The notes under the pieces: generated by a model
Databases searched by the model: none
What the model was told of the DNA's origin: nothing
Seen by the model: the letters and a program-made list of their open reading frames with translations, nothing else
Shown: positions 1-7,344 of the stretch, piece after piece
Layout: each line of letters starts with the position of its first letter
Position numbering within the stretch: position 1 is the stretch's first letter
Assembly: GCA_030694905.1 (NCBI GenBank)
Contig: JAUYTY010000030.1
Location: 1 to 39,616, forward strand
Source of the DNA: Eubacteriales bacterium
Lineage (GTDB): Bacteria > Bacillota > Clostridia > Tissierellales > Dethiosulfatibacteraceae
Length of the DNA stretch: 39,616 bases
Direction: 5' to 3'
Translations under genes and position numbers: made by a program

Positions 1-60
1 GAGCTAAGGGATTTGAGCGAAGAAGAGATTGAATCAGTAATAGAATACTTAAAAGGATAA
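1..60 (+). CDS. 3' end of an unidentified gene (partial)
   Basis: The first 60 bases read in frame 1 as ELRDLSEEEIESVIEYLKG followed by TAA. This is an acidic amphipathic C-terminal helix, and the gene starts before the window. Nineteen residues are too few to assign a family. It is followed at once by a good hairpin terminator, which supports a real gene end. Confidence 0.6.
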   Translation, partial: ELRDLSEEEIESVIEYLKG

Positions 61-91
61 AACCTGCATCAGCAGGTTTCATTTTATTTTT
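61..91 (+). terminator. Rho-independent terminator, probably bidirectional
   Basis: AACCTGC-atca-GCAGGTT forms a 7-bp stem with a 4-base loop, followed by a T-rich tract (TTTCATTTTATTTTT). It begins directly after the TAA of the upstream partial gene. The opposite strand also has a T-rich tail (TTTTATCCTTTT), so it may also serve the convergent dehydrogenase gene that ends at 111. Confidence 0.8.
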
Positions 92-110
92 GAGGCTTTG
101 CAGGTATTTG

Positions 111-1055
111 TCAGTATCCTTTTTTGAAGGAGTAGATATTATCCAACGTATTTCCCTTTACAAACTTGTTCAAGTTGTTTTTCACTATCGTATAGGCTTT
201 GGCCATGTAATCCACATGAGGTCCGCATACGTGGGGTGTTATAATGATATTATCCATGCTCCAAAGCGGATCATTTTCAGGTAGTGGCTCTGTTTCGAAC
301 ACATCAGAGATGCATAGCCTGAATCGCTTTTCCTTGAGTGCCTGTGCCAAATGTTCCTGGTTTACTGTTTTTCCTCTCCCCATATTGATGAAAACGGCTT
401 CCTTGTCCATCAGATTAAAGAATTTCTGATCTATAATCTTTTCAGTCTCTTGTGTATGGGGAAGAAGCAATATTATATAATCACAGTTCTGGGCGATAAA
501 ATCCATACCGCTCATGTCAAAAACCTTTTTAACACCTTCTATCTCGACTGGCGTGTGCTTTATTCCGTATACTTCCATTCCAAGGATGTTTGCCACTTTG
601 GCAATTCCTTGACCAATTGAGCCGAGACCGATTATACCAAGCTTTTTCCCGTGAATCTCGTTTTGGGGAATATGACTGTCCCAGTGTGTTCTCTGCTGAT
701 TGAGTATCATGGTATCGACTCTTCTTGCAGCTACTATCATCATGCTGATTGCGTATTCGGTCATGTGTATTTTGTGTATACCTCTGCCGGTTGTCAGTGT
801 GATATTTCGCTGTTCGATGTATTCCAAGGGATAAGCATCCACTCCAGCGGTTAAAGACTGTATCCATTTCAACTGTTTTCCCGCCTCAATCTGTTCTTGT
901 CTTAAAGCCATTGAAACAACGCCATCAGCGTCTGAGATTTCCTTTAATACCTGATCTTTAGTCTCAGTAAATACAATGTCAATGTCTGGAAAATCATTCT
1001 TGAGTTTCAACAGATCTTTATTGGCAAAGGGGAATGTTGTTACTACTATTTTCAT
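111..1055 (-). CDS. D-2-hydroxyacid dehydrogenase, NAD-binding
   Basis: A 314-aa member of the D-isomer-specific 2-hydroxyacid dehydrogenase family, which interconverts 2-keto acids and D-2-hydroxy acids with NAD(P)H. The Rossmann fingerprint GLGSIGQGIAKV lies mid-protein, followed by the family signature region containing INMGRGKTVN and the catalytic-His segment near ITPHVCGPH. Length fits the 310-330 aa of stand-alone members without an ACT domain. The frame is open from an ATG at 1070, but GGGAGG (inside that extension) is correctly spaced only for the ATG at 1055, so I use 1055. The substrate cannot be read from sequence; glyoxylate/hydroxypyruvate-type or phosphoglycerate-like dehydrogenase are both possible. 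The ACT-containing serine-pathway paralogue is at 37025-38191. Confidence 0.88.
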   Translation of the reverse strand: MKIVVTTFPFANKDLLKLKNDFPDIDIVFTETKDQVLKEISDADGVVSMALRQEQIEAGKQLKWIQSLTAGVDAYPLEYIEQRNITLTTGRGIHKIHMTEYAISMMIVAARRVDTMILNQQRTHWDSHIPQNEIHGKKLGIIGLGSIGQGIAKVANILGMEVYGIKHTPVEIEGVKKVFDMSGMDFIAQNCDYIILLLPHTQETEKIIDQKFFNLMDKEAVFINMGRGKTVNQEHLAQALKEKRFRLCISDVFETEPLPENDPLWSMDNIIITPHVCGPHVDYMAKAYTIVKNNLNKFVKGNTLDNIYSFKKGY

Positions 1056-1091
1056 TTTAGCGCCTCCCATTGTTAATTAAATATTCTAGAT

Positions 1092-1124
1092 ATTAAAAAT
1101 CACTCCAAAAAAATGAAGTGATTT
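1092..1124 (-). terminator. Rho-independent terminator after the L25 gene
   Basis: Read on the minus strand, AAATCACTTC and GGAGTGATTT form a 10-bp stem (one G-T pair) around a T-rich loop, followed by TTTTTAAT. It begins 10 bases after the L25 stop codon and so should end that transcript before the dehydrogenase gene. Confidence 0.75.
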
Positions 1125-1133
1125 ATAAATCGT

Positions 1134-1754
1134 TTACTCTTCGTCCTTTTCGCTACCAATCAAAACCGGTTCAGCTTCTTCGCCTTCTTCTTCCTCATCA
1201 ACATCCTCTGCTTCTACTCTGGATTGTGATAGTGAAACGATGACGGCTTCATCCTCTTCAAGCACAGTAATCCCTTCAGCGAATTTAATATCTGAAATAT
1301 GAATGGCATGTCCGATCTTCAGACCTTCAACATCAATTTCGATGTTTCTTGGAATGATATTGGCTGCACACTCGATTTCAATTTCGTCCAACTGTCTGAC
1401 TAATGCACTATCGGCAGGCAACAGGTCAACATTTAACAGATGAATCGGTACTGAAACCTGTACCTTCTGGTCCTTGCTGATCTGATACAAGTCGAGATGC
1501 GTAACGGTTCCCTGAATAGGGTCCTTTTGAACTTCCTTGATCATAGCGTCCATTTCTTTTCCATTCAAACTAAGTTCAAGTATCGCGTTTTCTCCATGGT
1601 ATCGTATTACTTTATCGATGTCTTTTCTTGCTACTGATATGTTTTCTGGGGTTTTCCCTTTTCCATATATTACACCAGGTACAAAATCTTCTTTTCTAAG
1701 TCTTCTTGAAACCCTTGTACCTGTTATATCTCTTGGAATACAACTTATTTTCAT
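1134..1754 (-). CDS. rplY: 50S ribosomal protein L25 / general stress protein Ctc
   Basis: A 206-aa long-form bL25 (CTC) protein, which binds 5S rRNA in the large ribosomal subunit. The N-terminal 5S-binding domain (about residues 1-90) carries the typical GVIYGKG and DAMIKEVQKDPI segments. The C-terminal TL5-type beta domain (about 95-180) includes ADSALVRQLDEIEIEC. The very acidic tail (EDVDEEEEGEEAEP) is typical of long Ctc proteins. The SD AGGGAGGT directly abuts the upstream ATG at 1760, so the next ATG at 1754 with about 7-base spacing is preferred. It is monocistronic between its own promoter (1793-1821) and terminator. Confidence 0.93.
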   Translation of the reverse strand: MKISCIPRDITGTRVSRRLRKEDFVPGVIYGKGKTPENISVARKDIDKVIRYHGENAILELSLNGKEMDAMIKEVQKDPIQGTVTHLDLYQISKDQKVQVSVPIHLLNVDLLPADSALVRQLDEIEIECAANIIPRNIEIDVEGLKIGHAIHISDIKFAEGITVLEEDEAVIVSLSQSRVEAEDVDEEEEGEEAEPVLIGSEKDEE

Positions 1755-1792
1755 ATACATACCTCCCTATTTTTAGACGCAACATCTGAAAT

Positions 1793-1821
1793 ATTATATC
1801 ACATTTTTATCTAAGATTCAA
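1793..1821 (-). promoter_or_regulatory. Sigma-A-type promoter for the L25 gene
   Basis: On the minus strand TTGAAT, a 17-base spacer and TATAAT, with an extended TG motif (TGATATAAT). It lies about 40 bases before the L25 start codon. Confidence 0.75.
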
Positions 1822-1852
1822 ACAATTAGCTTAATGATATGCTTTTGTCGGA

Positions 1853-2245
1853 TCAATGAAAGGAAATATTCCACTTCATATCGGCTACATGACTGATGGT
1901 CTGATAGACGGAACAGTATTTTGCAGCCATTTCTCCTGCCTTCACTATGCCTTTCTGGGACGCTGCTCCGAGTATTTTGATGTCCAGATTGACCCATTTC
2001 AGAGTAGTGGGTATTTCTTCTCTCTTTTCACCTGTCACAATGATGTCAACCTTATCAAAGCTTAACTTTTTTTTGTTGACCACATCCAAAAAAGTTGAAT
2101 AGTAGCAGGATGCCAAAGCACCCAATAGCATATCATAAGGCGCTAGCGATCCTTTTTCAGTACCTATGTCTATCGTATGATTGTCAGTAATCAGTTGTCC
2201 TTTGAACTCTTGTTGAAAGCTCAGTTCCACCCTTTGTATTGTCAT
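1853..2245 (-). CDS. OsmC/Ohr family protein
   Basis: A 130-aa OsmC-family protein. Members are small dimeric thiol proteins, many of which reduce organic hydroperoxides. The two conserved cysteines are present: Cys47 in GALASCYYSTFLDVV and Cys111 in AAKYCSVYQTIS. The longest frame starts at 2272 and would overlap the upstream gene, but GAGGGGTGG precedes the ATG at 2245, so this start is chosen. It lies 16 bases after the stop of the DUF362 ferredoxin gene and is probably co-transcribed with it. Whether it is an Ohr, OsmC or YhfA-type member cannot be settled here; the short length favours the YhfA/general OsmC subgroup. Confidence 0.85.
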   Translation of the reverse strand: MTIQRVELSFQQEFKGQLITDNHTIDIGTEKGSLAPYDMLLGALASCYYSTFLDVVNKKKLSFDKVDIIVTGEKREEIPTTLKWVNLDIKILGAASQKGIVKAGEMAAKYCSVYQTISHVADMKWNISFH

Positions 2246-2261
2246 ATGCCACCCCTCTGTG

Positions 2262-3281
2262 TTAGTTTTCAATCAGCTCATATCGGGTTGTGCCCAATCC
2301 GATTTTCTCTGCATGGGCCAGGCTTTTTCTACCTTTTTCGAACAACATCTGGCCTGACTTCTTTTGCAGCATATCGAGGCATGCACAATCTAGAGCGACC
2401 GGATCCTTGCTGGCCATCACGCCGATATTGTCCGCAATCAGATCCATGTGCTGACCCATGCAGTCACAGTCAGCAGTAATGTTTTGCAGGAATGATATAT
2501 AGATGATATCCTTATTTCTAGACGCTCCATAAGCATATTCCGCCAGCTTTTCCAAAAAATTGGATCCTCCCCAATCATTTCTAATTGCCGCTTCAGGGCA
2601 TACCGCTATACATCCGGCACACCCGACACATTTATCGCTGTCGATCACAGCCACCTCATCTATATGGATAGCGTCAAAATCACACTTTTCCACACACAAA
2701 CCGCAAGCGATGCATTTTTTTGCATTTACAATAGGGGATATGCCTGAATGCTGTGCAAATTTCCCACCTCTAGCAGCGAATCCCATAGCTAGTTGCTTCA
2801 ACGCACCACCAAATCCTGCAGCGTTATGGCCTTTAAAATGACTCATGACGATGTATTGGTTATAGTCTTGGTAAGCCTTGCCAATTTTGCATTTGGAGAT
2901 AAAGTCCTTGTTGATTTCTATTTCATTATAGTCAGTCCCGATTTCTCCATCTGCGAAGATGATGGGAATCTGATTGAAACCGTGCTCAAGGGCAAGCTTG
3001 AGGTGTATGTCGGCTGTTGTTCTGGCACCTCTGTAAAGCACATTGGTTTCAATATATGTAGGCGATATATTTTTCGACTTCAAATATTCAATTACAGCAT
3101 CATAGCATTCCGGCGGCATATAGGTATTATTGCCCTTTTCTCCAAAATGGACTTTGATCGGAAGCTTTTTAGCGAACTGGTGATCAGTTTCGACCTCAAT
3201 AGTCTTCAACAGTGCAAGGGCGGATTTGCCCAATTCATAATAAGAAGCATTCTTTTGCTCAATAAAGTATACTTTGCTCAT
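2262..3281 (-). CDS. DUF362 protein with two 4Fe-4S ferredoxin motifs
   Basis: A 339-aa protein with a DUF362 region (about residues 1-180 and 240-320) and a dicluster ferredoxin insert. The cysteines are at 190, 193, 196, 200 (CIACGLCVEKC) and 218, 221, 224, 228 (CVGCAGCIAVC), giving two complete CxxCxxCxxxC binding sets. This is the usual layout of the cytosolic DUF362-ferredoxin proteins common in anaerobic Firmicutes. The function is unproven; an electron-transfer or Fe-S-maintenance role is generally supposed. The SD AAGGAGAG precedes the ATG. The upstream region holds a 14-bp perfect palindrome, listed separately. Confidence 0.88.
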   Translation of the reverse strand: MSKVYFIEQKNASYYELGKSALALLKTIEVETDHQFAKKLPIKVHFGEKGNNTYMPPECYDAVIEYLKSKNISPTYIETNVLYRGARTTADIHLKLALEHGFNQIPIIFADGEIGTDYNEIEINKDFISKCKIGKAYQDYNQYIVMSHFKGHNAAGFGGALKQLAMGFAARGGKFAQHSGISPIVNAKKCIACGLCVEKCDFDAIHIDEVAVIDSDKCVGCAGCIAVCPEAAIRNDWGGSNFLEKLAEYAYGASRNKDIIYISFLQNITADCDCMGQHMDLIADNIGVMASKDPVALDCACLDMLQKKSGQMLFEKGRKSLAHAEKIGLGTTRYELIEN

Positions 3282-3301
3282 TTATTCACTCTCCTTAGAT
3301 G

Positions 3302-3315
3302 TTATAGTACTATAA
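3302..3315. promoter_or_regulatory. Perfect 14-bp palindrome before the DUF362 gene
   Basis: TTATAGTACTATAA is a perfect inverted repeat 20 bases upstream of the start codon, overlapping TATAGT and TATAAC hexamers that could act as -10 elements. It could be an operator. No clear -35 was found on this strand. Confidence 0.4.
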
Positions 3316-3355
3316 TAAATCAAATGGGCCATCAATTGCAAGGGTCAAGGATTAA

Positions 3356-3386
3356 TTGTTAAAATTGAAGAGATATATGCTATAAT
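3356..3386 (+). promoter_or_regulatory. Promoter with extended -10 for the small membrane protein and recX
   Basis: TATGCTATAAT gives a perfect -10 with the TGn extension. The best -35 is TTGTTA at 19 bases, which is weak. A similar ATATGCTATAAT occurs before the double-GNAT gene (21234-21242). Confidence 0.55.
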
Positions 3387-3415
3387 TGTCATATCAAAAC
3401 CAGGAGGAATAATTT

Positions 3416-3625
3416 ATGAATAAGCTTCAGACACTTAAAACTGTAAACACTGTTTTAGCCATTGCCTTTTTAACATTGGGATTGACAGCCATGCTCCATA
3501 ATTATATACCCTACAGCATTTATAGAAGAATACATCCTTTGGCTGGTTATGTATTTTCTGCGTTGGTTGTGACACATGTCATCCTGAATTATGGTTGGAT
3601 CAAGAAAAATATATTGAAAAAATGA
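3416..3625 (+). CDS. Small two-helix membrane protein, DUF4405-like
   Basis: A 69-aa protein with two hydrophobic helices (about residues 11-30 and 43-61) separated by YSIYRRIHPLAGYVF. His residues in the loop and in the second helix (ALVVTHVILN) resemble the haem- or quinone-associated membrane proteins grouped as DUF4405, though that match is by eye only. The SD CAGGAGGAA is strong. Its TGA overlaps the recX start (ATGA), so the two are translationally coupled. No function is claimed. Confidence 0.65.
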   Translation: MNKLQTLKTVNTVLAIAFLTLGLTAMLHNYIPYSIYRRIHPLAGYVFSALVVTHVILNYGWIKKNILKK

Positions 3626-4086
3626 CAGAAAAGGAAAAAGCGAAAGCCGTCAATTATGGACTGAAATTATTGACAGCAAGACAGAAAACTGAAAAGGAAA
3701 TGGCTGACAAGCTTAAAGAAAAAAACTATACAGATGATATAATTCATTATGCTCTGAACTATTTTAAAAGCTGTGGGTATTTGGACGACAAGAAATATGT
3801 TGAATTTTACCTGAGAGAAAAAATCAATATTAACCGATATGGAACGATGAAATTGAGGAATATGCTTTATCAGAAAGGTATCCCTTCGGAGCTTATAGAA
3901 GAAGGGCTTGAAGGGATAGACGAAGATATGATGATTGAAAATGCAGTTTACCTGGCAAACAAGAAAATCAACAGCCTTAAGGATCAGGAATCCATGGCTG
4001 TCAGGCAAAAGGTTCATAGGCATTTGGCGAGCAAAGGCTATAGCTATTCAACGATTGCCAAGGCCTTGAATTTGGTGATGGTTTAG
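3622..4086 (+). CDS. recX: Regulatory protein RecX
   Basis: A 154-aa RecX-family protein; RecX binds RecA filaments and modulates recombination and SOS activity in the cytoplasm. The three-helix repeats show as YGLKLLTARQKTEKEMADKL near the N-terminus, then CGYLDDKKYVEFYLREK, then KVHRHLASKGYSYSTIAKAL near the C-terminus. Length matches the family. The frame is open from 3595, but the ATG at 3622 overlaps the previous stop as ATGA and gives the expected N-terminus. There is no recA nearby. The stop lies one base from the stop of the convergent yihY gene, with no terminator visible between them. Confidence 0.9.
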   Translation: MTEKEKAKAVNYGLKLLTARQKTEKEMADKLKEKNYTDDIIHYALNYFKSCGYLDDKKYVEFYLREKININRYGTMKLRNMLYQKGIPSELIEEGLEGIDEDMMIENAVYLANKKINSLKDQESMAVRQKVHRHLASKGYSYSTIAKALNLVMV

Positions 4087-4087
4087 G

Positions 4088-4927
4088 TCATTTGAAAATA
4101 TTCTGATTAAATGGATACTCTCTGTTTCTAAATGAAATAATGGTGGAGTTGATTTCAGCACCGAGCATCAACACAATACTCATGAAATACAACCACATCA
4201 TCAGGGTGATGATGGACGCCAACCCTCCATAAACCGCTGAGTAATTGGTGAACGTTTTAACAAAAAAACCAAAGCTTCTTGATAAAGCAAACCATCCGAA
4301 GATGGAAAACAAGGCACCGAATAGGGTGTCTTTGTATTTTAAATTACCTGAAGGCAGAACCTTGTGCATTGATAATATGAAAAAAACAAAAACAACTATG
4401 TTCAGCAGCAAACGGACAAAATAGAACAAATCAACAAAAATAGGTGATACAGGAATAAAATTATCAACAAAATTAAAAAATCCCATACCGATAGAGGGCA
4501 ATGCAAGCGTGACAATGATTGAAATAACGAGCATAAGTGTGTAGAAGACAGCTATGAGTTTTAGCTTGATAAAATTACGTGTTTCTTGATAGCCATAAGC
4601 GATATTGAATGCTATCATCAGTGAGTTAACGCCCCTTGAAGAGGACCATAGAGCAGCCAGACCTGACAAGGATATGAGGCTCAAGCTGTCATTCAATAAA
4701 TAATTATTGACCATGCTGACAAAAGCAGATCTTGATTCAGGGGGTAGATTATGTATAAATCCGTCTATATCTAAATTCAACCGCGAAGTCAAAGAAAGAA
4801 GAAACATGGTAAATGGGAAAATCGAAAGAAACAGATAGAAAGCCATCTGTGCGCTGAAGGCTGTGATGTGATGGTTGCTGAATCTATTTGATATTTCTCT
4901 GAGTTGCGATGTGTTAATCTCTTTCAT
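4088..4927 (-). CDS. YihY/BrkB family inner-membrane protein
   Basis: A 279-aa polytopic membrane protein of the YihY/UPF0761 (formerly 'virulence factor BrkB') family. About six transmembrane helices are visible. The family pattern near the first helix (HITAFSAQMAFYLFLSIFPF) is present, as is SGLAALWSSSRGVNSLMIAF. Its transport or other role is not established. The SD GGAGC precedes the ATG. It starts 23 bases downstream of the topB stop and is probably in the same transcript. Confidence 0.87.
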   Translation of the reverse strand: MKEINTSQLREISNRFSNHHITAFSAQMAFYLFLSIFPFTMFLLSLTSRLNLDIDGFIHNLPPESRSAFVSMVNNYLLNDSLSLISLSGLAALWSSSRGVNSLMIAFNIAYGYQETRNFIKLKLIAVFYTLMLVISIIVTLALPSIGMGFFNFVDNFIPVSPIFVDLFYFVRLLLNIVVFVFFILSMHKVLPSGNLKYKDTLFGALFSIFGWFALSRSFGFFVKTFTNYSAVYGGLASIITLMMWLYFMSIVLMLGAEINSTIISFRNREYPFNQNIFK

Positions 4928-4950
4928 AGTTGCTCCATCTTCTATTGATC

Positions 4951-7134
4951 TTATTTCTTGATTTTGTCATCCAGCTTTAATTTTGCCAAAGCTGCAAAAG
5001 GGTTATCATCTTCTATGGCTTCTTTTTCAATCTTTTGAAGGCTTTGCTGATAATCCTGAAGGTCCTTCTTGCCACCTTTGGTGTTCATCTCTTTTTTTCT
5101 TTTTTCAAAAGCTGATAGCTTTTCTCTAAAGCTGCAATTTTTGCATATGAAGGTTTTGTCATCGTCATTTCCAATCAATTCAAGCTTTTTATGGCAGTTT
5201 GGGCATCTGGCATTGGTAGTTCTGGATAGCTGGATACGGTGGCCGCATTCTCTGTCTTGGCAGACCAGATTCTTCCCGAATTTGTTTTTGACTTCCAGCA
5301 TGATTTTACCACAATCCGGGCATTTGGTGGTTGAAAGATTATCATGTCTGAACTTCTCTTCGCTGCCTTTGATTTCCTTGATGATTTTTTCGGTATAAGC
5401 CTTCATTTCTTTGATAAAGCTATCTTTCTTGAGCTTTCCCTCGGCAATCTGATTGAGTTTGTTTTCCCATTCAGCCGTGAGCAACGGTGATTTCAATTCT
5501 TCAGGGACAAGATTGAGAAGCTGTTTTCCCTTGCCTGTCACTAATATGTTGTTGCCTCTCAATTCCAAAAGCTGGGTATTGAACAGCTTATCGATGATTT
5601 CCGCTCTTGTGGCCACAGTTCCCAAACCTCCGGTTTTACCCAGAATTTCCTTAAGCTTCTTTTCACCTGCGGGCATATAATTCACAGGGTTTTCCATTGC
5701 GCTCAACAGCGTTCCCTCGTTAAAATAGGCGGGGGGTTTTGTGTCTCCTGAGGTTTTGACAATCCGGCTGATGTTAAGGATACTGTTTGTTTTAATATCT
5801 GGCAGAATCGTATCTGACAGTTCGTTCTTGTCTGTTTGTTTCCAGCCCATATTGATGATGCGGACTCCTTTTGTTGTGAAGATTTCTCCGTTTATTGATA
5901 TGGTTATGGTTTTTTCCTCATATTCAAAGGGAGGCATCAGCACAGACAGAAATCTCTTGACCACAAGCTCGTAGATATTTCTCTCATCGAACTCCAGAGA
6001 GCTGATATAAGGCGATTCTTCAGTTGGAATGATAGCATGATGGTCAGATACCTTTGAGTTGTCTACAAACCGCTTAGAGGCCTTTACAGGGCCTTTCAGC
6101 AAACCGAAAGCAATCGACTTGTAGGGGTCGATGCCGATAGCGCCCAGGCGTTCAGGAATTGTCGGCACAATGTCATCTGTCAGATACCTGGAGTCAGTCC
6201 TAGGATAGGTCAATGCCTTGTGCTTCTCATATAAGGCCTGCATGATTGAAAGGGTCTTTTTTGCTGAATAGTTGAAGATTTTAAAAGCATCCCTCTGCAA
6301 CTCAGTGAGGTCATATAACGGCGGAGAGTAGGTCAGCCTATTTTTTGACGCCACAGAAACCACTGTCGCACCGTGGCCTCTAACCTTTGCAAGTATCTGA
6401 TCGATATAATCCAGTTCAAAAGTCTTATTTCCTTTGGTTTTCTGATCCTGCCAGACAAAAGATATACCTGACGCGTCAGCTTGCAAGCCATAATATTTCC
6501 TTGGAATGAAGCTTTTGATCTCATCCTCTCTCTGCTGTATGATGGAGACTGTTGGCGTCTGGACTCTGCCACAGCTTAATTGGGCATTGTATTTTGTCGT
6601 TAGGGCTCTGGTGGCATTGATCCCAACTATCCAATCACTCTCAGCCCTAGCTACAGCTGCCGCATACAGATTCTCATATTCTTTTCCCGGTCGCAGTCGA
6701 TTGAAGCCGTCCTTTAAGGCTTTTGAAGTAACAGACGAGACCCATAGACGCCTGACATCTTTTCTGATATTTGACTTTTCGAGAATCCATCTGGCTACAA
6801 GCTCGCCTTCCCGGCCAGCATCGGTAGCGATGATGATTTCATTCACATCATTTCTGGCCATCAGGCTTGTGACGGTTTTATATTGATTGGAGGACTGCTT
6901 GATGACCATCAGCTTCATGACTGATGGAATAATAGGCAAATCATCCAGATCCCAACTGGCATATTGTTTATTATAGGCATCAGGATCAGCAAGTGTGACA
7001 AGGTGACCAAAGGCCCAAGTGACGATATAATTGCTTCCTTCCATATAGCCGTTTCTTTTTTCCTTACAGCCCAATACCTTGGCTATCTCGTTACCAACTG
7101 ACGGTTTTTCCGCCAATACAAGCTTTTTACTCAT
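4951..7134 (-). CDS. topB: DNA topoisomerase III (type IA)
   Basis: A 727-aa TopB, which relaxes and decatenates DNA through a 5'-phosphotyrosine intermediate. The N-terminal Toprim domain carries LVLAEKPSVG and the metal-binding IIATDAGREGEL. The active-site tyrosine is Tyr310 in ALTYPRTDSRYL. The C-terminus has two zinc-ribbon-like units (CPDC...CQDREC and CPNC...CKNC) and a basic/acidic tail. The frame is open from an ATG at 7146, but GAGGA is spaced six bases from the ATG at 7134, which also gives the canonical MSKKLVLAEKPS start. It is the first gene of a probable topB-yihY operon, with its own promoter at 7185-7213. Confidence 0.95.
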   Translation of the reverse strand: MSKKLVLAEKPSVGNEIAKVLGCKEKRNGYMEGSNYIVTWAFGHLVTLADPDAYNKQYASWDLDDLPIIPSVMKLMVIKQSSNQYKTVTSLMARNDVNEIIIATDAGREGELVARWILEKSNIRKDVRRLWVSSVTSKALKDGFNRLRPGKEYENLYAAAVARAESDWIVGINATRALTTKYNAQLSCGRVQTPTVSIIQQREDEIKSFIPRKYYGLQADASGISFVWQDQKTKGNKTFELDYIDQILAKVRGHGATVVSVASKNRLTYSPPLYDLTELQRDAFKIFNYSAKKTLSIMQALYEKHKALTYPRTDSRYLTDDIVPTIPERLGAIGIDPYKSIAFGLLKGPVKASKRFVDNSKVSDHHAIIPTEESPYISSLEFDERNIYELVVKRFLSVLMPPFEYEEKTITISINGEIFTTKGVRIINMGWKQTDKNELSDTILPDIKTNSILNISRIVKTSGDTKPPAYFNEGTLLSAMENPVNYMPAGEKKLKEILGKTGGLGTVATRAEIIDKLFNTQLLELRGNNILVTGKGKQLLNLVPEELKSPLLTAEWENKLNQIAEGKLKKDSFIKEMKAYTEKIIKEIKGSEEKFRHDNLSTTKCPDCGKIMLEVKNKFGKNLVCQDRECGHRIQLSRTTNARCPNCHKKLELIGNDDDKTFICKNCSFREKLSAFEKRKKEMNTKGGKKDLQDYQQSLQKIEKEAIEDDNPFAALAKLKLDDKIKK

Positions 7135-7178
7135 TTGCTTCCTCATTTCAAGATATATTGTCGATGATCTGAATAGTA

Positions 7179-7213
7179 GCTATAATTATATAGCAATTTT
7201 GAATAGAATTCAA
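7179..7213 (-). promoter_or_regulatory. topB promoter embedded in two inverted repeats
   Basis: On the minus strand TTGAAT (7208-7213), a 17-base spacer and TATAAT (7185-7190). The -35 lies in TTGAATAGAATTCAA (7199-7213) and the -10 in GCTATAATTATATAGC (7179-7194), both palindromic, so regulator binding at either site would block the promoter. Confidence 0.65.
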
Positions 7214-7284
7214 ATGACTTAAACGAGCAAGACTTAACAACACAAGAGAACTAAGGAAGACTTTTATTAAATCAGAAAAACGTG

Positions 7285-7290
7285 TATAAT
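7285..7290 (+). promoter_or_regulatory. Probable -10 element for the threonine aldolase operon
   Basis: A perfect TATAAT lies 54 bases before the ATG at 7345. No good -35 is visible. The hexamer falls inside the 5' extension of the open frame (which begins at a GTG at 7282), an argument against that upstream start. Confidence 0.45.
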
Positions 7291-7344
7291 ATAACTGTTA
7301 TTGCAACAGATATTTCAAAAATAAGTGATAGGCAGGTAGAAGAC

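Noticed and set aside
7282-7344. GTG start of the threonine aldolase gene at 7282
   Set aside because: The extension contains a perfect TATAAT and has no SD; the ATG at 7345 gives the normal family N-terminus.
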